Both the position numbers and the translations under genes were made by a program. Shown here piece after piece: positions 1 through 12,085 of a stretch of 64,000 nt of DNA. The DNA is from Hymenoscyphus infarciens (Eukaryota; Ascomycota; Leotiomycetes; Helotiales; Helotiaceae): contig LLCB01000079.1 of the NCBI GenBank assembly GCA_001414345.1, positions 124,001 to 188,000 on the forward strand, given 5' to 3'. How positions within the stretch are numbered: position 1 is the stretch's first letter; each line of letters opens with the position of its first letter. Under the pieces are notes generated by a model, which worked only from the letters and a program-made list of their open reading frames with translations, was not told the origin of the DNA and searched no databases.

Positions 1-21
1 GTGGTTTTGGCTGCAATTGAG

Positions 22-2548
22 CAAGAGTTGGCCTATCCCATTCCCATCTGCGACACTATACTAACAAGCAACAGGCAAATGGGGGAGAGGTCACCAAGGT
101 CGAAAACAACGCAACCTACATAATCGCGGACCACAAGAGACAGGATGCACCGCCAGGCTCTATTTCCTGGAATTGGATCGAACAATCGGTGAAAAATGGT
201 CGCCTGGAAGACATTGAAGAACATCGCGCTGGACCACGGACCAAAATCATTAGAGAAGTTGGTTCTAGTCAGCGAACAAGGCCAGGAAGGGTTCCTTTTA
301 CAACGGAAGATGATGACGTGCTCATGAAGTGGGTTTCGAAAGCTGAGCGCAGGGGTCTATCATCGAAAGGAAATGACATTTATAAACAGCTGGAGGAAAA
401 GGTACGTTATATTTGGACACGATCTGTTGATTTAAAATGCTGAACCCTAGAACAAGAACCCTAGGCATACGTTTCAATCATGGCGAGATCGATGGATAAA
501 GCAGGTGTCCAAGCAAAATCGTCCAGACCTATCTGACAATGAGGACGGGCCCGCACCTCCCCCCACTAGATTTGACAGCCATCGACCAGTTCCACCTTCT
601 TCGAGTAGGAACCCCCCCGAGCATCCAACATCAAGATCTCGCACTGCAAGAGAATCGAAAAGCCCAGAATCAGATGATAGCCCACGTGAGACCTCACACT
701 CCTCAAAAAGAATCTCTCAAAAACGAGATGTTCCAGAACAAATTTCTAGACCAACGGCATCGCGGCCTTCTTCAAAAGATCCTTCGGGCGATAAAGCGAT
801 AGAACAAGAGCCGGTGTCTTCATCGCCTCCAAAATCCCCTGGGGCCACCGAAGGAAATCCTTTCACAAACAGAGATAAAAAACGCTGTCTTCAAGAGTAC
901 GATAATATCATGGCCTTAGATGAGGACCAGACAATCGATGCATGGATAACTTGGGGCCGTTTGGTGAGTGCACCAGCACCGATCCTTTGGAGTTATGGTT
1001 TACTGATATCCCTAACAGTATCCTAATCACACTGCTCAAGAATGGCGTAACTTCTTTACGAAACAAATCATTCCATTAAAGGAAAAGGAGGCAGAGATGG
1101 CAGAGGGTGAAAAAGAAATGGAGGAAGAACAGGCAGGTAAAAACGGATCCCCACAACACCCAGAGTCACCAAAGGATTCTGCGCCCTCTAACAAGGGTCC
1201 TCCAAATTCAGCACCTGTCAAAGTTACGGAAATCAAAGATTCTCAAGGGCCATCTGGTAATACCCCGGATTCCCAGAACTATTCAAGCCAGGATGTGGAC
1301 CGTGCAACAATTGATGAGGTTTATTTTAATACCCAGCTCAATGCTTTAGCGCAATTTTTGGATATTGAGGTTACATATAACTACACAATCTGCGGCCGAG
1401 ATATCTCACTGTTCAAGTTGTGGCAAGTTGTACGTTCGAGTGAATTCGGCGGACATGAAAACGTCACTGGTCTCAAACTTTGGCCAAAGGTTGCTAAGAA
1501 GCTCAACTTCAATCCCTTTCAGCACAAAACCGCCGCCGGAGATCTGATGAAATGCTATAACGAAATACTCGTGGACTTTGAAGGGGTCAGGGATGAATTC
1601 ATGGAGAAGAGGAGGCTTGACTTGAGTCAAGAAAACACCCCATCGAAAACTCATCAATTATCTACCCGAAAGATACAATACAATCAAGAAGATGAATCCG
1701 AAGGGGCCGATGATTACAATGCCGATCTCGATGGTTCTCTTCCAACACCAAAGCAACAAACTATACACGTACCGATTTCTGCCAAGCGGAGCTCTGGTGA
1801 TCGTTCGCTAGATGACGTTTCCCGATATAATAAGAGGCAAAGAATTGACAAAGGCAAAGGAAAAGTTAGAGAGGTTCCATCTACCCCCGAGGACATTATT
1901 AATGGCACAAATACCGTGCGGCAACTTGGATTCTCCCCTTCAAAAGGTTCAGCGAATAGGAAGGACTTCGATCAAACGGAGGAGGATGAGGACGATGATG
2001 TATTATTTGTCAGGCAGTCCGTTTCCACTGATCTGCCGCGGAAGAAGCTACAACTCGAACCCGAGACCCAGGATTTCCAATTTCAACCACTCGAGGAAGT
2101 TGAAAAGAGCTCTTTCGTTACTATTTCCACGTCACCTAGGCGAAGCAAAGCTCGCACGAATAGCAATGCCAGTGATGCTGGTGGAGAAGACCCCTATCCG
2201 GATGATAGCTCAACACAGTCTCTCACTGATTCACAAAAGTTGGTTGATTTGGAAAACTTTATTGATCATTGGGTTGGCTTGGGTTATTCCGAAGACCTGG
2301 TTTTTGAAGCACTGCAAGCGACTACTATGCTACAGGACAATGTTGGGACTGTTGTGGAGGAATTGACAGAGGGGAATGGAATTCCGGACAATATTAGGGG
2401 TGTATGGACGGCCGCTGATGACGCTGTATTGGAAGCTGGGAGCGAGGGTAGGCACTTTTCCAGGTTGGTGGTAAAGCATGGGGCTGCTGGTGTTGCTGGA
2501 CGAAGAAGGTTTCTGGCGGAAGCAAGGGAGAGCGAGTTGATTCCATAA
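22..2548 (+). CDS. rap1: Rap1-type telomere-binding protein (5' partial)
   Basis: This is the 3' part of a Rap1/TRF2-interacting telomere protein; its start lies upstream of the window. Three exon segments can be read: about 22-401, 451-963 and 1019-2548. The introns are 402-450 (49 nt) and 964-1018 (55 nt), both phase 0. The first in-window exon must start after the in-frame TGA at 18-20, at an AG near 21-27. In order the protein shows the end of a BRCT domain (NGGEVTKVENNATYIIADH), a Rap1 Myb domain (FTTEDDDVLMKWV, and KNPRHTFQSWRDRW across the first splice), a Ser/Pro-rich linker, a second Myb-like segment, an ARID/BRIGHT-like domain (about 1380-1600), a charged linker and a C-terminal RCT-like region. 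In fungi Rap1 acts at telomeres and in subtelomeric silencing. The order BRCT-Myb-RCT identifies the family; the ARID assignment is by motif only. Confidence 0.88.
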
Positions 2549-3082
2549 ATTCCTAAGAAGAGAGGATTACAAAGTGACTACGACTTTCTTAGTTTTGTCG
2601 TGTGATTTATTTATTTATTTCCCCACAAGTTGTAAGTTAGCCACGTTACTACAAGAACCGCGGGTGAAAAGCTTTCTTTGGTTCTCTGTTTAATTGTACG
2701 AACAAACGTACGGGGGTTGATATACTCGTATCAGCGCGGTATGGGAAAGCAAGGATGCCAAGGCTGCGGATAACAACGGCGCTTGGGGTCTTTTCCATAC
2801 ACATACTCGTGCGACTTCAGACCACCAAAATTGAAAGAAATTCATTCAAAATTTGCGTACACACCGCCTCCAACCCCTCGTTATTCACCCTTCATTCTCA
2901 TACACGTCTTCCTGCATTCACTACATTCCCGTGGACTGGTGAAGAGCGAGATGTTCGTCCTGTTGACGTCAACCACGTCTACTTGCCTTAGATTTCCTCC
3001 CCTCCACCGCCCCTTTCAAAATCCAACCCGCAAACGCCACTGATATATGACATTCCAATTCGAAAACGACAACGAGAACAAA
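2549..3082. other. Intergenic: 3' flank of rap1 and promoter of the flavoprotein gene
   Basis: No gene is seen here. The region just after the rap1 stop is T-rich (TTTATTTATTTATTT near 2605), consistent with 3' processing signals. Pyrimidine-rich stretches at 2860-3040 are typical of a fungal promoter and 5' leader for the next gene. Confidence 0.5.
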
Positions 3083-4942
3083 ATGGCAGAACATCCGCAC
3101 TCACTGCGATCGCGCTTCCTCCAAAACCTCCCAACAACTTCCTCGTCCTCGTCCCTTGCCGATATGCGAACCACCGAATCACCAAAACTGCGAGTCCTCA
3201 TAGCCTCAAATGGCTCCAAAGAAACCGCACAGGCACTGGCGTTAGTGGTCCGACTATCGAAGAACCCCAAGATTGAAACGAGGGCCATCGTAGATGAAGA
3301 ATCATGCCCTGCTCACCGACTGTCCCAAGAAACCCTCACCCTGCGGAATCGGTCATTTAAGTCGTGCCAGTCGACGGAAGAAGCACAGAAGAGTATCGAT
3401 AGGGCCCAGGTGGAGTTCTGCAGACAGCAGGCCTATGAGTTGTGCGACTGGGCAGATATGTTGGTTCTGGCACCAATCGACGCCGACACCTTTGCGAAGA
3501 TGTTGCACGGCATTACAGACTCTTTTCTTCTCGAAATTCTCCGCGGGTGGGACGTGTCGAAGAAGATACTGCTGGTACCCGGAATGACAAGGTCCATGTG
3601 GGAGAATCCAATGACGAAGAAGCAGTTGAGCAAGGTTCGGAGGAAGTGGCAGTGGGTTAGGGTTATGCAACCGATCTTGTGGCACTACGACAATAAAGGT
3701 CTTAACAAATGTTTTGTGGGATGGGAAGGATTCAATGAGCTGGTGGATATTGTCAAAAACCAAGCAGAACTTATGACCATTGGTCACGATGTTGATATTG
3801 CTGCGTCGGGGGCCGCTAGCCTAGCACGATATAACACCAAGACTGACGCCCTCCTCCCACCGGAAATATGGGGTGTGATATTTGATTACGTTGGAGATTG
3901 GGAGGTCGCGCAGGCGCTAAATATTTACACCAGTCTCCCCGTTCCCCCTGATTGGATTCGAGCCAGAAATGGTCCTCGAGACGAGCTGCACAACTATATG
4001 CGATCGCTTGAATGGGCTATTTTAACTTTACCCATCCCTAAGATCATTGAAAGACTGAAAACTGCGCCGGAAGATATGCAATATCTGTCCAGTCTCTGCG
4101 TCAAACTCATTCTCAAGTTTTGTCTCACAGACCTCCTCACCTATCTTGAAACCAATCTCAAAGATGTATTTTGGTCATCCTTTGGTCAAAAACTTATTCC
4201 CAACAAATCTTCCGCAGTATTTGGCCGTACTGAAATCCTTGAATGGTGGCGAACATCGCCCACATTTCTTTCTAAGGACTATACTGAGGAAGCCATCGAT
4301 GGTGCATCAAAATCCGGATTCGTTCACGTCCTTGACTGGTGGTATCGTTCTGGTCTTCAACTCAAATACACCGAAACTTCTCTCGAACAAGCTTCCTCCA
4401 AAGGCCATATCCTAGTTCTGGAATGGTGGAAGCAAGCGTCCCTTTCTCAAGGATCCTTCCACGATCCAGCAGATTCGGAACCTTCTCACACACACTCGGA
4501 AACTCGACCTCCTCTCACTCTCTTCACTGGAAAGGCTCTTTTAGCTGCCGCCCAGAACAATCAGGCTGCCGTACTCAGATGGTGGGACAACTCGTCTATC
4601 CCAGTCGCACACTCAGAAGCAGTTGCTAAAATCGCTTCGGCCCATGGTCACCTATCGGTTTTGAACGCATGGCGAGAGTTAAAGGGAACGAAAATGGCCT
4701 TCGATCATAAAATCCTTGTTGAGCCGACAAAGAATGGACACGTGGATGTGCTCGAGTGGTGGAGAGCGTTCAGTAGGGAAACAGGTGTGAGGGTTGAATA
4801 TAAGACCTGCGATATCGAGGAGGCCTTGGAGGATAGTGTGGGGAGTGAGGCGGAGGTGGATAAAATTAAGAGGTGGTGGGTCACGAATGGTCTGAACCTT
4901 GGAGTGCAGGTTAGTGAGTGGACTAAGCTTAAGCTTTTGTGA
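3083..4942 (+). CDS. Flavoprotein (HFCD/PPCDC-like) domain fused to WW-repeat region
   Basis: A single-exon protein of 619 residues from the ATG at 3083. An in-frame ATG at 3047 would add 12 residues, but 3083 has the better start context (A at -3, G at +4). The first 200 or so residues resemble the homo-oligomeric flavin-containing Cys decarboxylase fold (PPCDC/Hal3): an N-terminal RVLIASNGS strand and loop, ADMLVLAPIDADTFAKMLHG, then ILLVPGMTRSMWENPMT, which matches the PPCDC pattern of APAMN followed by M-x-x-P-x-T. The catalytic Asn of the PPCDC APAMN motif is not conserved (PGMTR), so decarboxylation is unlikely. A short F-box-like motif (LLPPEIWGVIFDYVG) follows. The C-terminal half carries at least six repeats with a V-L-x-W-W core (LEWWRTSP, LDWWYRSG, LEWWKQAS, LRWWDNSS, LEWWRAFS), like degenerate ankyrin-type repeats. 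Function is unknown. Confidence 0.85.
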   Translation: MAEHPHSLRSRFLQNLPTTSSSSSLADMRTTESPKLRVLIASNGSKETAQALALVVRLSKNPKIETRAIVDEESCPAHRLSQETLTLRNRSFKSCQSTEEAQKSIDRAQVEFCRQQAYELCDWADMLVLAPIDADTFAKMLHGITDSFLLEILRGWDVSKKILLVPGMTRSMWENPMTKKQLSKVRRKWQWVRVMQPILWHYDNKGLNKCFVGWEGFNELVDIVKNQAELMTIGHDVDIAASGAASLARYNTKTDALLPPEIWGVIFDYVGDWEVAQALNIYTSLPVPPDWIRARNGPRDELHNYMRSLEWAILTLPIPKIIERLKTAPEDMQYLSSLCVKLILKFCLTDLLTYLETNLKDVFWSSFGQKLIPNKSSAVFGRTEILEWWRTSPTFLSKDYTEEAIDGASKSGFVHVLDWWYRSGLQLKYTETSLEQASSKGHILVLEWWKQASLSQGSFHDPADSEPSHTHSETRPPLTLFTGKALLAAAQNNQAAVLRWWDNSSIPVAHSEAVAKIASAHGHLSVLNAWRELKGTKMAFDHKILVEPTKNGHVDVLEWWRAFSRETGVRVEYKTCDIEEALEDSVGSEAEVDKIKRWWVTNGLNLGVQVSEWTKLKLL

Positions 4943-7470
4943 AAAAGAAGGGGGCCTGTCTTTCGTGAAATTGTCAATTCGGGTTTTCTGAGTTTAGCGG
5001 CATTGCCTGGGAGCATGGGAGGGCTTTGGAGTTTTGTTGGGGCGGGGGTTAAGTAAAAATGTATATGGAGGAGGTGTCTTGTTATGTACATGGCAGGGAG
5101 AATGAAAAATACATACCTCGATATTGTATTCTATTTGGCTTTGCAAAATGCCGTGAGGAGTTAATCCATATTCTAGAGGCGAGGCCGAGTGCTTGAGAAA
5201 ATTCAATCGCTAAGAACTTTTAAACTGATTACCGATTTCTAAAGCTGCTCCAAATGTATACATATTACCAGGAATAAGAGCTTAAAAGCTAGTTCAAGAT
5301 TCGTTCTCAGGCAATCAAGACAGTATCACCGTAGAGGCGAAGCTGACGCCACTTCCATCCTGTACATTTGATAATCATCGGAAGGCTTTAATGGTTCTTT
5401 GAGATAAATAAAGAAAATCGAAAGCCTGTATTCCACCGGAAGAGGTGGGAGAACTTGCGAGACGAAAGTACAGCGGGTTAAGGAGGGGTAGTTTTGGTTT
5501 GCTGATGATGCTACGTCGGTTATACGGGAAGATTTTTACATACTCTTGCATCGTGGTCAACATCCATCAAATTTAATGAAGTTGGGTTATCGCAGACCTC
5601 CTTGAAGATATATTTGCTCTTCCCTCCAATTGTCACCTCCTGGATCCAACAACGCTAGCACTACAGAGAAACAATTCCCCGAAGCCCCCCACCAACCCCC
5701 TCGCTTAGCCATGACCGACCTCAATCTCCACAATTCCAAATTAATCTTCATAATCACAAATAACACCTACACTACCATCAAAACTGGATACTCTGCCGCC
5801 TGGTCCAGTCAGTTAATGCATGACTCCTCAACTGGATGACTTAACTGTTCCCTACCTCCCTTCCCCTCCTCCACCCCTCTCGAAAAAATTAGTCTTATAT
5901 CGCCTAAGCTACTCAAGGTTCTATCTCAGGGTAGAAAATTGTTACGGATAAAAGCTTCGGCTTTTCCTCTGACCCATTCCTGTAGGGGGAATGGGGGCTG
6001 CCCCGGCTCGCGGTTCTCCGTGCCCGGGGGGTTGAGTTTTTGCTGTTTTTTTGGGCTGGATTGTTTTTTTGTTGACACTTCTTGGATCTGTAAGACTTGA
6101 CGCAAAAAGACTTAGGATAGAGGATTCTTGTTGATTCAGGCAGCGGACTCCACTAATTTTTGTTCAGATGCGAGAGTACTAGTTTTCGGATCGTTGAAAA
6201 CTTGCTTTTTTTAAAAAAAATAGAAAAGTAAGACTGAGAGAGCAAAGCTGCGCCGTGACTTACTGTCCGCCTAACAGATAGAATACTGTCGCTTAAAGCA
6301 ATTGGTGTTCTACTATCGAAAATTGTCCCCGGCAGTCTATGCTTCAAGGTATCTTAAATGCACAAATCAGCTGGTTCATTGACTCCAAAGGGCAGAGAAA
6401 TATTACTCTAGTGTCTTGAAATTGCTCGCTGAAAGCAACTTCTTGATAACTATGAAACTACTAAGCGCTCCTCTCGAAAACCACTGTAATAAATTTCTAG
6501 TTCCTTTTTCAAGGCCAAATTTACTAGCAATTACTGCTAAATCCAGGGGTTTCGAGTAAATCAAGGCCAGTTCCATTGCGTTATCAGCTACAAACAACCC
6601 AAAGCGCAAATCTTTTTCTAATGCGTCTAGATGAGCACACATGATTTAGATGCCTGATGCTTAAAAAAGCAGTTACTTACATCTGTCAATGTCTTCACCG
6701 ATGTTATACCTCGCCGGCTAGAAATAAGGGAAAGTGGTTAGGAGTGACGAATGTTGGATGTTGAGAGTCCCCTTCTTGAGACCCAAGCTTAGTCCTCATA
6801 AAAGAAGCTGTAATCAATTCCCGCCCTAAGTCAGATCTTTCTGAAAATTCCGCACAGGTACCAAAACATGAAGAGAGCAGAAGCGTCTGCCTAGAGAGCA
6901 GCAGGATCAGGGGCATTTGACCTTCCAACACTGTTGTTGAGGCACATATCATAATATCACAGTTTATGCTTCAACTGTTCAAGAAAGACATATATACTAT
7001 CAAGAAAGCCAAATCATTTTCCATCTTTCCATTCCCCACCCTTCCATGCTACAAGCCCCAATCAACAAAATTCTCATCTAAAAATTGCAACCAAGAATCA
7101 AAATTCTACACTACCCTATGTACTGTAATACCACACATATTTTCGTCCTTAAAAAATCAAGAGATCTATATAATGAAACCCCCGCCCCGCGAGGAGTGAA
7201 AATTGAAGTGAAGTAAAAAAAGACCGAAGAATATAATAATCAACAACCAAAAATAAAACCCATTCACCAAGTAATGCCACAAATAGCGCTTGCATTTCTT
7301 GAATAAGTCTCGCAAAAACCCAGTCGCTAAAAGTGAAAACAAGAAGAAGAAAAAAGAAGAAAACAGATTCATCATTACCACGTCTCTCATCTCCAAACCT
7401 ATCAGATCATACAAGTACATCATCCCAACCCAAGCCGTCCAGTCCCATAATTCTCTGACAACCCTCATTA
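4943..7470. other. 2.5-kb convergent intergenic region
   Basis: It lies between two convergently transcribed genes. I see no gene I would defend apart from the weak minus-strand candidate listed separately at 6404-6952. A GC-rich patch of C and G runs lies at about 5985-6035, followed by T runs. I saw no tRNA fold. Confidence 0.4.
6404..6952 (-). pseudogene. Possible small gene or gene remnant
   Basis: Two open stretches on the minus strand (6952-6704 and 6642-6404) could be joined by a short intron (GTAAGT near 6691, CTAG near 6629). The downstream part reads ...DNAMELALIYSKPLDLAVIA... and has weak helical-repeat character, perhaps a decayed ankyrin-like protein. The join is not firmly supported, and nothing is recognised with confidence. 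It could equally be chance open frame in intergenic DNA. Confidence 0.2.
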
Positions 7471-10138
7471 TCAAGAAAGACCTTTAGACGTATTGATAGG
7501 AGTCTCACCAGGCGGAAAAATGGTTTCTTCAATCATATCTGCCACCGGGCTAAAGGCTTCTACCTCCTCAATTTCATCCTCGTCTTCTTCCTCGATTATC
7601 TCGCCACTTCTTCGCCCTGCCACACTTGTACTGCGACTATGACTTCCCGTTCTAGTACCACTCCCACTTGGACCCGGGGATGATGTATTTAGATTTGGTC
7701 CTTTGAAGAGGTTCTTCTTTCGCTTCGCAAAGACAAGGCCTCCGCCCCCAAAAGGTGAATTAGAAGAGGCGTTATTGCCCCAGGAAACAGCTTCGTTGAA
7801 GGCTGAGATTGGGGGTTGGCGAACAACACGGATATTGGAGGGGAAGGCCGAGGTAGTTGGGGTTGCGGGAAGAACTTTGACGGAGTGATGTGGACTGCGG
7901 GTGGGAGCAGAAACTCTACTCATAGATCCAGAGCCGTTAGATGATGTAGAGGAGGCTTTCGAGTGAGTGTGGTGGTGATGATGGATGGTGCGGACAGAAG
8001 AAACCGATGACGAAGTGGATTTTCGTCCCCGAAGACCTGTACTTGATCTTCTAAAAGTTGACCGAGGAGTGAGTGGTGCTGGTGAGAGAGAATGTCGTTT
8101 GTTATTTGGTGTAGTAAACACACGGGCGACAGGTGGATGGGTTTGAGGCCCAGGTTGCAGAGGAGGCCTGGACTGTGGCGGTGTCTTTGAGGTGGCAGGA
8201 CGTGGACTGGGTTCTTTTCTGGAACTGTTTGGTGATTTAGTGAGATCTGGACTTGAATAAGCCATCCTCTTCCCGGGAGACTTTGCCCGCTTAGCGCTAT
8301 CCAAAATCCAATGCTTCCAATGAGCGAGTTGATTTATAAAACCATGCTGATGCCTTCGTCTCTTGGGCCTGGGCGAAGATCCATTTGTATGGGGAGAAAG
8401 CAATTCGGGATTGTGTGTAACAAGCTGTAAAGTACTCCCCCTAGACCGAGCCCCTCGAAGAGTGCCTTCTTTAGGAGGTGGTATAGGTCGTCGGTGCCTA
8501 GATGAGCTGGCTGACCGTATCGAGTCCTTCTCAATAGGCGGTGGGGGGTTTGCGACATCTGGGGAATCCAATTGAGCGTTTTCTGGTAGCCCAGGTAGGT
8601 CCGTAAGAATGAGTTCCGGGTAGTGTGCGCTACGCCTCTCCTTCCTGCCCCTACTTCGCGGTGGTTCACTCAGTCTGATTTCCTGACCTTCTTCGTCTAC
8701 CCCAGTCAAAATTGGCGCCATTCGTTCAAGCCGACTACTAGCGGCACTAAGTCTACGAGAAGCTCGATTCTCTGCTTCTCTTTCCTTCCGTTTGCGTTCC
8801 CTGCGTACTTGCTTTCGCTCTTCTTTCTCAATAAGCAACGACCACCACCCGGCTAGCGCATCACAACGCCGAGCCAAAACATTCTCAATGACTTGATCTA
8901 TATCAACTCCGGCGCTGCGCATTCGTTCTAGGGTTTCCTTTTCCAGAGATGTGGTAAAGGGGGCCGGTTGTTGTAGTTTTAATATAGCTTGCTGTTGCGG
9001 AGCATGTTCCGCCAGAAATGGATGCGTGAGGATATCAGAAAGTGCTGGCCGAAGTAACGGCCTTTTTGACAGCAAGATTCCCATCAAAGAACGAGCGTCG
9101 GGTGTAATATGGTCTGGCCATTTCGGCTCAGAGCTTAAAATCTTCGTCCTCGTAATGTTGTCATCGTCGTCGTCGAAAGGAAGTTCGCCACATAAAAGAG
9201 CGTACAGAATAACTCCTAAACTCCAGACATCTACCTTTTCTCCAGCATACTTTTCGCCCTTTAACATTTCCGGAGCGCTGTAACAAACTGTCCCGCAAAA
9301 TGTCTGAAGATAGCTAGCTTTTCCTTCATATTCTCTTGTAAACCCAAAGTCGACTAATTTGACGTCCTCGTTCTTGTCAAGTAGGATGTTTTCGAGCTTC
9401 AAATCCCGGTGGACGCAGGAAGAGTTATGAACATATGAGACAGCGCCAACCAATTGTGTGAATATCTTCTGTACCTTCGGAACTGGTAACGGCCCATTTT
9501 TCAGTAAATAATTGTACAGTTCGTCACCTACAACAGACACTCCGTTAGCGGGATTTTCCTTGACAATCGCAGTTTTCTTACCCGGACAGTACTCCAATAC
9601 CAGCCATACTAGAGATTCGGTAACTATAACTTCATAAAGTCGGGCGATATGAGGATGTAGAAACTGCCGGTGGTGGTGTATCTCGCGGGCCAAATTCGAA
9701 TCATCTTTTTTCGCAGATTTGAGGACAACCTAGAGCGGTCAGCCAGCCATAAGAACCGCATACACGAAAGCCATCCACATACTTTCGACCCATGTATAAG
9801 CTTATGCGACGCCAGATACACCTTGCCAAATGAACCTCTCCCAATCAGTCGCCCAAGTGTATAATTCCCAACGGACCGGAGGTCTTTCGACGAGAACTCT
9901 CTGCAGGAAACACAAGTCAACATCTGCCCAGTAGAATGGCATGCAAATAAGGGGGGACGTACTCCAGTAGCTCATGGTATGAGTTGGCAAGCTGTCACAC
10001 CAACAGGTTAGTTCTCCACTCCTTCTATCATCTACCACTTGACGTCGCTCTTGTAGCACATCCATCTTTCTCTATCCGCAGGAGACCTACCTTAGCTTTC
10101 CGTCCTTGCGCTTCAGCCTTGAGCCTTGCCGTCTGCAT
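7471..10138 (-). CDS. KIN4-like CAMK-group Ser/Thr protein kinase
   Basis: Exons in coding order are 10138-10091, 9991-9963, 9900-9783, 9729-9582 and 9527-7471, about 799 residues. All junction phases agree and splice LANSYHELLEEFSSK together cleanly. The kinase domain starts at YTLGRLIGRGSFGKVYLA (Gly loop), with VVLK (catalytic Lys), HRDLKLEN, DFG and CSAPEM-type motifs in VCYSAPEM. A post-kinase segment (DIDQVIENVLARRCDALAGW) resembles the UBA-like segment of KIN4-type kinases. A long basic, Ser/Pro-rich disordered tail follows. The 54-nt intron 9528-9581 is stop-free and a multiple of three, so it is easily missed. An upstream open stretch on the same strand (about 10350-10190, with SSSDEYPTRRAILNVRAH) looks like further N-terminal coding, but no convincing splice connects it. 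The assignment to KIN4 rather than another CAMK subfamily is moderate. Confidence 0.82.
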
Positions 10139-11135
10139 ACCAATCCCCGTTCGCGCCTCCTTCTACTATAATAACAAGAGCCCCCTATGAGCGCGGACAT
10201 TCAATATGGCCCGGCGCGTTGGGTATTCGTCGGATGAGCTGGGTTGGGTGGGTGTTGTGGTTTGCAATTGAGCTGGTCGAGGAGTCGTTGGATCAATCTC
10301 GGATGGAAATTTCATAGAACTTCTGCTGAGCATGGAGCTTCTATGGGGGTTGAGCTGGACTGAAGCACTGGGGCGATAAAGAAGGATGCCATGCGATTGT
10401 TGCAGATTGAGGCTCGGACGCAGGGGGATTGCCAGGGTCTGAAGAAGATCCCAACTTGTTACCCCAAGCTTTCGAGACGCCTTCAACGTCTTTCGCTTCT
10501 GAAAAATCGACGAAAAACCGGGGGTTGAAATACGGGTAGCTATCAAGTGGGTGATATGGGGGTTTTTAGGTAAAGTTTGTGTTGTATCAGGTGTACATCT
10601 CTGAGTTGTTCTTGCTGTGTTGCGCTGGCAAAACCTCTTCATAGTCAACTACACTACTTAAGCTTTTACCAAAATATTTCCATGCGAATCATCACGTGCA
10701 ATATTTTCGTCCCCCACCTGGCAGAGCTGGTCAACTTGTTGCTAACATTTTATTTGGAATACTTGTTGTTGGCTGCAGTAACTTTAATCATCCTTAAGAA
10801 TTAATATATGCAGACCTGAGGTGTTCATTGGAAGAGGGGCGAAAGATTGTTGACCAAAACCCAGCTCGCAAGCACTTTCTTAATTGCACATCTTAAGTAA
10901 CAACCAGACAAGGGAATGTTCGAATAAATAATTCCATGAGTATACTCAAGAGACACAAACTGTCACTCCTGTGAGGACAGCCACGTCACTCTATCTGGCT
11001 ATCTCCAAACTACATGCGATGGTCAAGCATTATAAAGTAGCGATTTGGGATATCACAGTCGCGTTCACAAAGTAAAGTCGCTATTGTCATGCTTCATATC
11101 ATTGGGTCCTAATAGTACAGCGAAGCAAGAGCATC
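10139..11135. other. Upstream region of the kinase gene; possible extra 5' exon
   Basis: Minus-strand bases 10648-10166 form a long open frame whose 3' half (PRPAQLQTTTPTQPSSSDEY) looks like disordered kinase N-terminus, but it ends in two stops immediately before the next exon-like segment. The remainder (10650-11135) shows nothing I can identify and includes the 3' flank of the proteasome gene. Confidence 0.35.
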
Positions 11136-12085
11136 TCAGTTGATTTGAGTGCCATAGCCACGAATTTGATCCGCACTGTATCATATATTAGCCAAAATCC
11201 GAGAAAATAATATCTACTGGAGGTACTCACAATGCCCAACTTTGCTTCTCCAATTGCTCGTTCTCCTTCAGATCAATACCATCCTTCGTGATCACAGCAA
11301 TGGAGTATTTGTCCATACTTCTTGCGTCTCTGTAGAACAAAACCTTCATCGACTCCTTCACCGCTTCCAAAGCTTGTTCTAGGGATAACTTCGCTGCAGC
11401 CTCCTCATCTGGAGCAACCTTTCTCAGAAGTGGCTGAGCCAAATGTGCACCGAAACCTGTTGCTAAACTTGGCGAACTGAATGTAGTACCAAGCAAATCC
11501 GCACTGGCTAAGAACGGCTTGCTCTCCCCATCGAGCCCTGCAACCAACAATTGATTCCATAACGGGTTGAAGTCGGATCGGCGCTTATACAGGACCTTTG
11601 AAAGGTAGGTGTGGAGGTTTTGTGCGTTGAGGGTATGGCCGGATGATCCGTATGCTTCTTGGATATCGAGGGAGTTGAGGAGTCGGTCTAGATATTGCAT
11701 GTCTGATACATCACCACCAAATCCAACAACGGAGGTATCTGCAAACTTTCGGAGACGCTTGACATCTGTGAATCGGGCGAGAGAACCGTATGAAGCTATT
11801 CGCGATGATATTAGCAATGTGCTGCCTGTCAAAGATTCAAAGGTGTTATACCTAAGTTGTCCGCCGCGATTACAACACCATCCTTGAATTTAAGCGCCAC
11901 CACCGAAGTACCAGTAACGATAGGCCGCTGGGTATGTTGAGTTGGTCCACCACTTTGTAGGTATGAACTGTCGTATGCACCGTAAACGTCGTCTCTGGGC
12001 TATATAATGGTCAGTAAGCTGTTTTCAACAAGCGGGTTAGGATTGAAGAGCGTACACGGCCCCAAGCTTGTGGAAGATGGTTCAT
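11136..12085 (-). CDS. pre4: 20S proteasome subunit beta-7 (Pre4/PSMB4 type)
   Basis: Four exons: 12085-12056, 11999-11852, 11795-11231 and 11175-11136, giving 260 residues. Introns are 56, 56 and 55 nt, and all phases agree. The protein begins [17 protein letters not shown] and continues with [20 protein letters not shown] and SYGSLARF, which is the beta-7 pattern. The last exon supplies [13 protein letters not shown], the conserved end of the fungal protein. Reading straight through would give a false stop just after the GTGAGT donor at 11230. Beta-7 is a non-catalytic beta-ring subunit with a propeptide, and the length fits the family (about 260). The gene is head to head with the next one, with only 222 bp between start codons. 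Confidence 0.95.

Noticed and set aside
5630..5839. Pro/Asn-rich short open frame after the flavoprotein gene
   Set aside because: Low-complexity translation without a recognisable start context or partner exons.
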